Below the pieces are notes generated by a model that searched no databases, had not been told where the DNA came from, and worked only from the letters and a program-made list of their open reading frames with translations. A program made the translations under genes and the position numbers. Below, piece after piece: positions 22,282-34,376 of a stretch of DNA of 64,000 nucleotides (positions are counted from its first letter, which is position 1; every line of letters begins with the position of its first letter). The stretch is from Oenanthe sinensis. Taxonomy: Eukaryota > Streptophyta > Magnoliopsida > Apiales > Apiaceae. Location of the stretch: the NCBI GenBank assembly GCA_028671895.1, contig CM053795.1, positions 10,933,501 to 10,997,500 on the forward strand, written 5' to 3'.

Positions 22282-23798
22282 AAGTTTCTTAACTCGTCTA
22301 AAATTATTTATCCTGTGGACCTACACAGCCAGAATTCTTTCCATTCCATGAGCAATTGAAAGATAAGAACAAAATATGCCTAATGCAGTATGCTTTTATC
22401 GTTGACTGAGATCTACAACTACACGAGTCATATTAGATAAACATCACATGCATAAACAAATAATTTATAATCTAAAGGAGATCAATCTATAAGAACACAT
22501 ACGTTCTTCATCTCAGCTAAATGCAAGCAGACATGTCTCCCTCAACCCTGATATCTTATGGCTACAGTAAAAAGTGTCGTGTTCGTGTAGCTGAAATGTT
22601 CGCTTGTATGTGTATTGCCTAAGGTAAAGTTATTTCACCTGCATGAAAATATTTTATCAGAACTCAAAAGTGTTAAGTAGAATAAAAGCGCCGCATTATC
22701 AGACTATAAGATATTATGTAACTGACTTAGATATGATGCAAGATAAAATTAATATATATTCTTCTATAAATATATTACAACTCGCATGGGTGCGAGACAT
22801 AAAACACTCCTTAATTCCTACTAACCATCCCACCCTAGCAAAATAAAATTCTTAACCCCGGAATATCCTCAAGACCGAATTTCATACTTGAACTCAGTAA
22901 ATATGCATCCCTGACTAAAATTTAACACTTCTTATTTCCAAGTAGATACATTTAGCTTTTAGAAAATAAAAATTAATTTTAATATAAAAGTTGTGACTTT
23001 GAATCTTAACATTTTAATGGAGGTATTATCTTTTAGCAACACTGAGCAAGATTACACCCGAAGATAAAATACAAATTGAACACCACAATACAAGAAATCT
23101 AGTCATCGATTTCGCAAACAGAAATATAACAACTCTCCATACCCAATATAAGCCAGATATCAAGTAAGCATATGCCTATTTTCAGGTGACTTGTACAAAT
23201 CTAATGTGTTCTCGAATTCCAAAGTAGTTGGCTTAAAAAATAGGCTACAAACATGTAAATCTGCCAAATATAACAAGATCTGGTACAAAATTGTGAACAT
23301 GCCCAAATGAAGATTTCTAATAAAATTAACAAATTTATTCCAGACACACACACACACACATATACATATAAACTTTATAGATTATACCTCAAACACTTGT
23401 AAAAAGGTCCAAGATTCAATTTTTTCGACAAATTTGAAGGGGTTGCAGTGAGGAGCTTTGAGGTGAAGAACAGTTAGAACCAAGAAGCTACCTTTACTAG
23501 ATTTAAAGTACAAGTAAACAAGAAGCTGATGTTTCTTGAATTTTCTTTTTATGGGGTGTCCAAGAAAATTAAAGTAGCTTGAGGTGCATTAATGGGCTTC
23601 AAATAAAAGTTAAGATATATGGTTAAAAATGAGAATGATAAAATTAGAGAGTCAAAACAGTTGAAAAGATTTTAAGGGTTTGTGAAGGTGAAATGGGTTG
23701 AAAAGTTTACAAGAAGAAGAAGCTGCTTATTCATTTTGAAAATGAGGAAGATATAGATTGAGATTTTTGTGAAGAATGGAAAACAAGAGTGTTTTGTA

Positions 23799-23801
<3 letters not shown>

Positions 23802-23834
<33 letters not shown>
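23802..23834. repeat. (GA)n microsatellite
   Basis: About 16 GA units on the plus strand, near the presumed transcription start of the minus-strand gene. Confidence 0.9.
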
Positions 23835-23836
<2 letters not shown>

Positions 23837-25254
23837 AAAGTGATGCCTGATGAGTGAGATTGGATTTTTGGGAAGAGGAAAACAAATCTCATCAAACACG
23901 GCATTTGTGTTTTAGGTTCACATTTTTATTTTTCTTCTTTCTTTTTTTAAATTTTATTTACTTAAATGGAATGAAATCAAGGATCATTAAATGAGATTTA
24001 TACTTATATTTTATTTAATTAAAGAAAATTGAATGAAATGAAATAGAATTAATAAAAATAAAAAATAATATAAAATGTTTCAAATAAAAAAGTATGAGTA
24101 CAAAATGTATATGGTAAGGTTTAACTAGAAAATAAGTGTAAAAGAAAATTAAATTTTTTTCTATTTTAAATAAGGGTGTTCGAACTTTAATTAGATTAGA
24201 GGTATATATGATGCAATTTGGTGAGGTTTGGACATTAATTATTATTAAACTATTAAATACGATTCGATTAATTATCATCAACCATAATCAAAACATTTAA
24301 AATGATTTCTCAATTTCGAATAACCATTATTCCGTTACAAATTTTCTTTCTATTTTTTTAGTTTGGTTTTTTACACTTTATGTACCATTTTATATTGTTA
24401 TGTAATTTTTTTTGTTATATAATTTTTAACTGACTTTCGTAGAGTGTAAGAATAAATTTATCAAAGTAGAATTTTTTTTATTACAATTTATTTGATTGAA
24501 AAACTTTTATAAAACAAATAACATATTTCATTAATCATTACACATACATTTTGCTATAAAATTCTCATTATATTATATCAAAACTCATGCATAAACCTGT
24601 GCATAAAATATTATTGGTGTTTTAATATTATTAATTTTTAAATAACATATTATATATATACTTGATATATATATATATATACATGATCAATTTAATTAAT
24701 TTCAGTACGGTTTTAATAAAAAATAAAATCGAAACAACAATATTAATTTTGATTTTTTTATTTATTTATTTTTATATAATTTTTCGGGATGAAATTCTTT
24801 TTGGTTTCGATTTTCCACTCAATTCCTAAACTAGGTGGTTATGAATAGGGAGGAGAAAAATGAAAATTGTTAGCTTTTTACCTATAATTTAATTCAAATA
24901 TTTATTTCATTTTCTCGAATTTCACTAATTTCAAACAACATAATTGTTGAGTAACATGCCGTCTAAAATCTTAAAATCTTATTGGAAGGCCCCAAAATAA
25001 ATTATGAGAATATTAGTCAAACTTGTGACCCCGTGAACCGAGTTTTGATACCATGATAAATGTGTAAGTTTGAGAATCAAAAACAAGTAATTAAATAACA
25101 AAGAGATGAACAAAAAAATAAAAAAATATTTACAAAACTGATTTACTCAAAACTGCTACATTGTTTCTTATCAATTGGTCACACACACTATAGCCTTAAT
25201 ATGAGTTAGTCAAAAACTATACTACCCTCATTACTCCTTAATAACAACATTATA

Positions 25255-25902
25255 GGGCCATTTGCAAATCTGAATGTTTAATATTTCTGAATCATCTGAA
25301 TAAATCAAAATTCTGAATGAATAATATTATTTGGTATATAAATTTTTATAATATCTGAATGATATTATTTTACAATTTTACCCATAATTAAATAAGATTA
25401 TTTGACAAATTATTTGTGTATAATATGAGAATAATAATCTAGTAAAAACACAAAGGTTCGTATTGTTTTATCTATAATTATTAACAAGCAATAAATTTAT
25501 ATTATATAAATTATACTAGCATATTTACACATTATATTGATCTTTAAAACACACAACATAATATTAATATTTGTGAAAAAAACAATCAATCGATAAACAC
25601 CTAAAAATAATATACTATAATAAAGATAATACAAAGAATATATATTTACTCGAACTAGAGTAATTAAAAAAGTGAAAGTACCAATAAAAAAAAATATTAA
25701 GGGATGGGGATGGGGCATTATATGAGGGTTATATACGTAATCTAATTTTTCTGAATCGATCATGTCCAATTTTACACATGAACAGTTCAGCAGTAAATTA
25801 TTCATTCAGTTGATCTAAAAATCAAACCCAAACAGTCTGAATATGTGAATCGGTCAGGAAACAAGTCATTCAGGAGTATTCAGAGGTAAATAAATGGGGC
25901 CT
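25255..25902. mobile_element. Candidate non-autonomous DNA transposon with CTGAAT subterminal repeats
   Basis: The left end TAGGGCCATTTG and the right end AATGGGGCCTA are imperfect inverted repeats. The motif CTGAAT or ATTCAG recurs near both ends (about 25270-25330 and 25750-25885). The interior is very AT-rich with no transposase. No target duplication could be defined, so the borders are approximate. A similar cluster of ATTCAGA motifs at 30345-30390 may be a fragment of the same family. Confidence 0.5.
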
Positions 25903-28740
25903 ATATTTAAAGAGATTGTTTGTAATTCTTATTCTCTATTTCGTTCATTTCCAATTAATTTTAATCCACCTGTTTTTAAAAGAATATTCCATTCCCGTCT
26001 TCCTTATTTTCCTTACAATTTATATTATATAAAAAAATACTCCTTCATATTTATTTACTATTCTTCCATATTTTCATTTTTTTTCTTTAGAAAACATAAA
26101 ATTTAGCATAATAATAATAAACTATACAAGTGTACGAGTTATACGAGCAACAAACCGTGTTATGGCGTTTTTGTTCATAACTTTCTGAACTCTCCTAATA
26201 AAAAAATTTCTTTATAAATTTTGTTCATAAATTTTCATTCCATTTACATCTCATTCTATTATTAACAAATGAACACAAGCTTAAAATATTTTATAGTAAA
26301 TATTTTCTTTTAAAATATTTTTTTTTAAAACATCTTATAATAAATACTTTTCTGCTTTATATATATATTCAAGTTATTAAAATTTGGGTAATTTAATAAG
26401 AGAATTCAGATTGAAATATTTATTGCCGTAAAAATTAGTCTTTTCAAATTCGTAAGAAATTTTAGAGTACTAAATTATTCATTTTTTATTAGCGTACTTA
26501 AGGCTCATTAGTCATATTTCTATTTTTAATTAGTGGAATTATGTCATTAGATCTTTTTAGTTAGTTGAATTCGTTGTTAATAAACAACTCAACTCTTGAA
26601 AATACTACCCAAAACGGCAAAACGTATTATAATCCAGATGACGAAGCGTCCACATCATATCATACTCAAATTCCTCACTAAAATATTTAATATTATATGA
26701 TTGAAATTTAATATTTTAATTATTTCTATTCAGATTCAAGATTAAACATTTTGAGTGTTGACTCCGTAGTCCATGCAGCATAAGTTCATAATAATAAGAT
26801 AAATGCTAGAGTTCTCAGATTATTTTTAAAAAAATCTTAAATAACACTTGTTTAGTTTTAATTGAATGTCAAGAGAATAAATGAGATGAACCTTCTGCAT
26901 TCACATTAATACATGAATTAAAATTTTCATTCGGCCATATCACTGCTACAACATCATTTTGGAACATTTTTTGGGTTTCTAACCTTACTCACCTAATACC
27001 ATATACCAGATTAATGAACATTAATAAGAAGCGTGTGTATAAATGCGTGTATGTATGTCTATTTACCACGTTGGTACTAATTCAGGGTAATTTTACAAAC
27101 GGATGAGTGTATTTAACAATGGCAAAACAAGCTACCAACTTAAGTACGTGCATGGATATGCTAAGCTATCTAACATTACTTTCACCTCATCTAAACAAAA
27201 CTAATCAAGTTTGGACTAGTGCTTTAAATAATCACGGTGACATTTCAACATACACGCGCTTTTAAATATACAGAGAAAAAAAGTTTGGAAATATAAAATT
27301 TGACATTTCATTTAATAAAAATATAGAGAGTACGAATGTACGATACATGGAATCATGCATAACATATAATATCTTTATTACAGGCATATTAAAATTTAAT
27401 AAAAATTAAATTATTTAAAAACCTTTTTTTTTTTACTAATGCGGCTTATAGCCTTACAAATGTGTATCTGACAGAGGATAAGCCATCAACAACTTAAGCT
27501 ATCCAACCGTGCTCAATTATTTAAAAACCTTAAATAAATGAAAAACACGAAATAATTGAGAATGTAAAACCAGTTGTTTGCTAATAGTGTCGGGGAATGA
27601 CAATAAATGGAGTCACGAGTTGTTATTTGTTGTTTACCCGTGCCCGTGGTCTCCACATGCAAATCAATTAACCCCTCTATTGTTTTTCAATTAGATAATA
27701 TTCCATATTTATATACATGTTTGTGTAGTTGTGTTTATATATATCATGCATTTATGCACGTATGAGATATATTATACGGAGTATTACAAATAATGCTGTT
27801 CTTCAGGGTCTGTAATCAAGAGTGGCCCTACCACCATATCTTATAGATTGCTGACTAATGCAAATTTTATACTAAAACCTGTTCTTAGTAGTCTGGACCA
27901 CTAGTGAATGGTGATGTTAATTTATTATAATTATAAAAATATGATTAAGATCGAGTCTTTAGATTCTCCAAGTGAAGATTGATTACACAAGAAACTATAT
28001 GAACGAACGAACAAACTTGTTTATTTTAATTAGAAATAAAAATGCTTTATTACCGTGCAAGTCTTGACTAATCTAACAAATATCTCCTCCCTCTCTCTTT
28101 TTTTTTGTCAAAAGATGTAATACTATAAAAATATATTACAAGTATATATAAATTTGAGTAATTAATTATATTATACATAATAATCTTAACTTCTTCATTA
28201 TTATTTTTTAATTTGACGATAAATTATATTCTTAAAATCAAAGCAAACTCTAAAATAATTTTAAGAAAGATATATCGAGAGAGTTTTAAATTTTAAAAAA
28301 AAATTATTTTCAAAAAACAATATTCTAATATTTTATGTTTCTATTTACAAACCTGGCTATTCAGAAAGACAAACTGATGGGTTGGTAATCTATGAAATTT
28401 GGTTGATTTTGCATTAATCTGTGTCTAATCGGCCACAGAAAGCTGATAATTACAAAAAGATTCATATAAAGTATGTGAGGTGACGCTCGATCCTTCTTTG
28501 ATTAATTGTAACACACCAATTCACTAGTCACCGGTGGATGGATTGTAGTATTATAATTTTTCATCCACGTCAGCGTGATGTCATGCCCACTCATACTTTT
28601 TGTGCACACTTGTCAGACTGCCGGTGACACAGCGTGTCTCACTTTCGCTCAATGAATTTGCACTTTTTTACTTAAACTAATTAATCACTCAAGTTTTTTG
28701 AATTTTTTAATTATGAGGAGAAAAATACTATGAAATTGCA

Positions 28741-28762
28741 GGGGGGGGGGGGGGGGGGGGGG
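28741..28762. repeat. Poly-G homopolymer (22 bases)
   Basis: An uninterrupted run of 22 G bases lies in otherwise AT-rich DNA. The exact length is unreliable in most sequencing chemistries. Confidence 0.9.
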
Positions 28763-30699
28763 AATCGATCCATTTTCTATCCGTTATTACTGATTCCTAC
28801 ACATAAGCCAAAATAAATCTTTAACGGATGAAAGAATGACAAATAATAAACCATTAAATTTTAATTCCATCATCGTCGGATTTTAGCTCGATCTTAAAAT
28901 AATTTACAAATAATAAAACTATATACATAATTATGCACGTATGTAGCTCAAAGTAGAAAAATAAACTGAATTGGATTTCCTTTTATATATATATATATAG
29001 CAGAAATTAGTTTAAAAAAACTTTGATATGCGAAACACATGAATATAATTATCTAAAAATAGAGCTATATAATTAAGTTTTCATTTTTAACTACTCCTTT
29101 GTAATCCGCAAGTAAGATAAGACCGAGTTAATCTAATTAATTAGGAGCCACCCCTAGGTTGCGCCCACAAAAGAAAAGGCTACGAGCTACGAATAATTGT
29201 GTGAATAAAAACAAATAAATTTGGACGTTGAAAATTGAATTGTGTTAATAGATAATGGAAATTTGCAGTGTCCAATTATGAATGAGATTGAAGTTGATTC
29301 ACGTAATGTTTGAATATGCAAGTAGGTCCCGTGGCTTCTCCTATTATACGTATAAGCTCAACTCAAGCTTCTCCTTGTAAAGTTCTTTCATGGCCTTACT
29401 TTTGGTTTTTAATCAAACTCCCACAAGTACATAAAAATATCTTCATTGTCGTAAGACGTGGCAATTACATATTAGCTGCCTACCATCATGTGTTAATTAT
29501 TCTACTAAATCGTTAAATATTTAATCGCTACTCTAATTTTAGCTAATTAGGTTTGTGGGAATGTTTTAGCAAATTTTAAAACATCGTCCAGTGATTTTAT
29601 AGGCAGGGTGTCCATTCTTCTGCAATTTTTCGAAACCATCATATTAAAATGAATAATATGAGTAAATCGAATTACTGACCTTCACTAACCAGTCATTTGT
29701 TTTCATCTTTATATGACCGAATGAGACCAATCTGAACGCTTCTTCCATTAAGATTATTTGTTTAAAATTTTAATATATCTTAACGGTTCGAAAACGGCCT
29801 AATTGTTAAGAAAAAAAATCCTTCATGAATGGTTAGTAACACATGTGGCCCTTGTATTGTATATTAATACTCACGATTCATATATGTATTCTTTCACAGT
29901 TTTATTATTATATTAATTATATATAGAATCTAAATATTTATATAATAATAAAATGCACTCGTTAAAATTATACACAATCATTATTATTATATTCATATTT
30001 TTGCATGTATTTAAGAATTTTTGTAATATATGATAATTACAAATAATTATCAAAAACATTTTGTTAACGTTGAACTTATACAATTAAATTGGGTATGATT
30101 ACTATTTTCTTATAAATTAAAGATATCTTAACTATCATTAATATATAGACATGATTACAATAAAATTTATACATTTGAATACCTTTGATAAATAATAATT
30201 ATAATAGAAATTCAAAAATGGTAATATAATTATTTTTACAAATTAATTGTGAAATGTTGTTCTTTATTTTATAAGGTGAAGTTGGTAAATATAACCATTC
30301 ATCACTCGTAAAACTTTTTTACCAAATAATCTAATTTATTATTTATTCAGATTATTATTCATTCAGATATATTAATCATTCAGAAATAATGATTCATATT
30401 TAACATATGACCTCTAATTTCGCAACCGAATTGACTATATTTGTATTTAGTTACACTTTGAGTTATGATTGCTTGTTAATGGAGAAATTTGATGATAACA
30501 AATTTCGGAGGGTTGCTGGAATTACGGTAGTGATTGATGGCGATCTTAAGGCTGAGATTGCTTTGATTAAAGAGACAATAACACACAAGATTTTAAGAGT
30601 TCTTGAATGTCAGTTAAGTAACTGTTCGATAATCTCTATAATGTGCCTACGTACCCTTTATATAAGGATCAAGTCTAACGTAGTTCTTGGAGAGCACAA

Positions 30700-31260
30700 A
30701 ACCTAATAGGGTTAGATTTCATTCTACAAAGTTGATTTGGTCCACCGCCTAGAATACACATGAGCTTGGGTCGTCGAAACTCAGTTACATATAAGAAATG
30801 TGGCGTTTAGGTGATCGACCCGACATTGTCACAAACCGGCTTAAACCTGATTCATCACCCCTTATATCGTAACCTTAATGGGTTAATACTCTAGAAATGT
30901 TATTCAAGATGAGGGAAATAGATCCCCTAATTGGGCTTACATTCAATTAACTTGGATGGAACCTAGCCTTCATAAAAGTTATAATCAACAAGTCCTTCAA
31001 AAAATAATATATTTTAATCCCATGTTAGGCGAGGTTGAATTCATATGGGCGAAGCCCAATCTATGAGTTCTTTAATAAATAAACTTTTCAGGAAGAATGC
31101 CCATGTTCATTTCACAAAGTGGGTGAGATTGATTAACGATGGCGATTAAACCCGTATACATCAGGTCCAGACCTCCCCAATCATATTGTTTAGAACAAAT
31201 GACCCTATATTGGGCGAACCCCCTTAATGTGGGCGAGGTTGCGCAAAACAGGAAAAGGCA
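30700..31260. other. Less AT-rich noncoding block, possible retroelement remnant
   Basis: This block stands out from its AT-rich surroundings. It repeats the phrase GGGCGA with GAGGTTG or AACCC several times (near 31030, 31047, 31211 and 31231). Stops occur in all frames and no protein motif is seen. It looks like LTR or leader DNA of an old retroelement, but I could not define ends. Confidence 0.35.
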
Positions 31261-31429
31261 TATTTTGCTGGTAACCCTGCCTTAATTTTTTGAAGTATAC
31301 TATTTTGGCATGTTTGGTTTATTTTATAAATAATTTATGAATTAAAAATAATATATAAATATTTCACATATTTTATAGTGGCCTTCAACGTTTGCTCCGA
31401 ACTCTCGTAGTCTGGAACGTGGTCCGTTT

Positions 31430-32117
31430 AATAATGACAAAAAAATCCAATTCGATGGATACCCGATCCGTTTCGATTCGATTGAATTTTACTGAACCCA
31501 GAATTTGAGATTTGGATTTATTTTTTAAATCCGAATTAATTTGAATTTGGATATCAAGCATTTCGTATCGGAACCCAATCCAAAATTTAAAACCCGATCC
31601 AAACTCAAAACCCGAAAAAAACCGTTATACACACACACACACATTATATTAATAGGTAGTTTATAATATTTAATTTACTTTTTTTCAATTATTATTGATA
31701 ATAATAATATAGAATTTTAATTAATTCAACAAGACATATTACTCATTATTAAATTCCTTTATTACTTCCATAATACCACTTATTAGTTATTAAACTTTAA
31801 TTCGATATTTTTATGTTATGATTTTTCTAATCTTCTAACATTTGTGTTAACCTTAAAAATTTTAATTTGTAATGTTTTAAATATGGTTTAAATTTCAAAT
31901 ATCATGAAATTCAAATTTAAAATTAGAATTATTGATACTAATGAGCTGTTTTCTATTAGGAGTTTTAAAATTAAAATTTCGATAAATCTGGTAAAACCCC
32001 GAATCCGATACAAAACCCATTGGATCGGTTTTGGATTTTAATTTTTGAAACCCGATTGGATTTGGATCGGGCTTGGATTTAGTAAAATATTTTGAGTTTG
32101 GATTTGGATATTTCAAA
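31430..32117. mobile_element. Degenerate element with GGAT/ATCC-rich ends, related to the 48.6 kb element
   Basis: The left part, from TGACAAAAAAATCC, is rich in ATCC/GGAT-type words (CCCGATCC, GGATACCC, TTTGGAT). The right part carries their inverse (GGATCGGG, GATTTGGAT, AAACCCGATT). The centre is AT-rich. The start resembles CTGTCAAAAAAATCCG at 48649 of the hAT-like element. The ends are worn and the CCCCA array abuts the right side; no target duplication is found. Confidence 0.45.
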
Positions 32118-32157
32118 CCCCACCCCACCCCACCCCACCCCACCCCACCCCACCCCG
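32118..32157. repeat. (CCCCA)8 pentanucleotide array
   Basis: Eight near-perfect CCCCA units; the minus strand reads GGGGT repeats. Such an array could form a G-quadruplex on the minus strand. Confidence 0.92.
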
Positions 32158-33389
32158 ACAAGTTTTTTATATATATAAATTATATGTATGTATTTTATAT
32201 GTGGTCCCCTCATCACAATTATATATATAATTTTAAAAATATGAAGATTATATGATTTTTATCATAATATAATTTTAATAAAATATAACTATTGTGTTTA
32301 ACTCTTTGATTTTAACACTTACATAAATATAAATAAGGAAACTCTAGAGTACGGAATTGAGACCAAAGAAAGGAGATTCATCCGATTTAAATCAATTAAA
32401 TTTATAATTTAAATTCTCCTTCATTTAATTTCACCATATACAAAACTTGATTTTTAAAATTCATTTTTCTTACTTTAGACCGAAAAACTCAAAGTTATAA
32501 ATAATTTTCTAAAAGAAAAAATGTAAAAAAATCATTAGAAATATACAGATTTTAAAATTAATAATATATCAATAATTATTTGTGAAAGTTTTATTATTAT
32601 TATTTATATATAAATTTATTAATTATTTAAATATTTAATTGTTTATTTAGCCCCTCCTGATATATTGTTCAAGCTCCGACACTGTGCATATGATAAAAGC
32701 GTATTAAATATATATATAAGATACGCATATGACATTAGGGTATTACAAATCTTTTAATAAACTATACGCTAATATTAAATGCGTATCAAACGTACGCATA
32801 ACTTACTCTTCATACAAAACTTCTTTTTCCACAGAACATACCTGTTTCTAGCATCTTCTCCCAAGTCCCATCACATAGTTTTAATTTTAATTATCAGTTG
32901 TCTTCTATCATCATCATCGGATTTTAAAACTCTTCCCCACAATTCGGCCATGGGATATAGTACGCATTTAGTATTCAATCCGGTAGAAATAACCATTAAA
33001 TTAAAAAATTGATATTCTAGTACCGTTGATATAAATAATCGTTATTATTAACATTATTTCTCCGTTGTTCCAAATGTTTTATAAAGAAATTGGACACTTT
33101 CTATCATTCAAAACCAAACTGTATTATTAGTTCAGTGATTCTAATGCAGTTTCTCATTTCCTTTCCACAAAAAGGTGACATTAAAATTTTATTGCTAAAT
33201 TGTAGATCCTTTTCACGTAAAAGTTGACATAAAAGCCAAACTATTTATAAAAAAAAATCTATTGACACAATTATAATACTGATTTTTTTTTGCCATCATT
33301 TATTATCCACCCATTACATAATCAAACCTCCACGGCTCCACACATCTCTTTATGAAAATATAATATCATCTAAACATTGCTACCACCTT

Positions 33390-33455
33390 CTATAAAGAGT
33401 GAGGGTATTTACAGAACCCATCTTTATGGAAAAGTGAGTGTATTTACAGAACCAA
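33390..33455. repeat. Two-copy short tandem repeat
   Basis: AAGAGTGAGGGTATTTACAG and AAAAGTGAGTGTATTTACAG stand about 34 bases apart, each followed by AACCCATCT or AACCAATCT. This is a small local duplication with no gene attached. Confidence 0.7.
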
Positions 33456-34376
33456 TCTCTCCTCCTGGAAGCAGAGGTCATATCTATGTTACTATGTACA
33501 TATTGCCCTCTCCAGACAGGGAGATGCATTCCATTTGGCTTGGTTTCAGACATTACATGTCTATCGGTTTGAAGTACAATCAAGTTTGACTGTAAGTCTG
33601 TGTAGTGTGTACTTGATATATATACACTCTGCAGAAACAAGAAGTGCTAGAAGGAAAAAGAAAGATTCATTTAAGACAGAGACGGAGAAATGCCTATGGA
33701 TATTTTGTTAACATTTGAAAGTATAACAGAGCGCGTACAATATGGATGTGTATCAACCCCCCAGTATGATTTTTCTGAAGAAAACCCTGCCAAGAACAGA
33801 TCATGGCATGGTAAAAATTTGTAAAAACTTCTACTTCAATAAGATGTAATATAAAAGATATATATATAAAAAGTAAATAATCTGTTCTAGCTAGTCCACC
33901 CTCTCCTCTGTCCCTTCCATATTCTCTAAAGAGGGCAGTTTTGAGTAAGATGACTATGTGATTTACATACATGAGCTACACTAAAGAGGGTCATTTCCAT
34001 GAACAGAGACTTGAGAAGATCATGTATCCAAGATACACAACCAAGGTGAGGATAATAATGAACCTGACAAGGGTTGATGATAATCTGTGAACCTGGTAAT
34101 GTGTGCTGATACCTCAGCAATGTTCTTCCCAGCAATTTCTACATAACAACGAAGCATTTGTGGAGATCCTCACTTCAACCTATAACTCTGTAATTGCTGA
34201 ATTTGTGAAGCAATTAAACCCTCCTTTTAGGATGATAAATAAGCAAGAGAAAAGAATATATGAGTGATAAATAAAAATTAATGTCATTCAAATCGAGAAT
34301 GGCTATGAAGAGTTGTTCAAGATGCAGTATCATGCGATGCATCATGGTTTCCAGATAAATTATTCAAAGCATCTTT

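Larger units (their letters stand above)
22059..24000 (-). promoter_or_regulatory. 5' leader, leader intron and promoter region of the minus-strand gene
   Basis: On the minus strand, GTGTTTGAG/GTATAATC near 23388 looks like a splice donor of a noncoding first exon. AAATGCAG/AGTG near 22107 is a fitting acceptor. The (GA)n tract near 23802-23834 would lie in or near the first exon as (CT)n, a common feature of plant leaders. A MITE sits in the proposed leader intron. Confidence 0.5.
24001..34376. other. Long gene-poor AT-rich region
   Basis: No gene with recognisable domains or conserved splicing is seen on either strand over about 10 kb. Open frames here are short and low in complexity. Contents that can be named separately are an element-like block with CTGAAT repeats (25255-25902), a poly-G run (28741-28762), a less AT-rich noncoding block (30700-31260), a GGAT-rich degenerate element (31430-32117) and a CCCCA array (32118-32157). 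The last 500 bases should be the 3'UTR of the minus-strand nucleotidyltransferase gene. Confidence 0.6.

Noticed and set aside
26945..26975. Possible CACTA end (CACTGCTACAACATC)
   Set aside because: The match is weak and no subterminal repeats or partner end are seen.
30407..30706. Open frame of 99 codons
   Set aside because: No family motif and an AT-rich setting; no splice or promoter support. Kept only as a curiosity.
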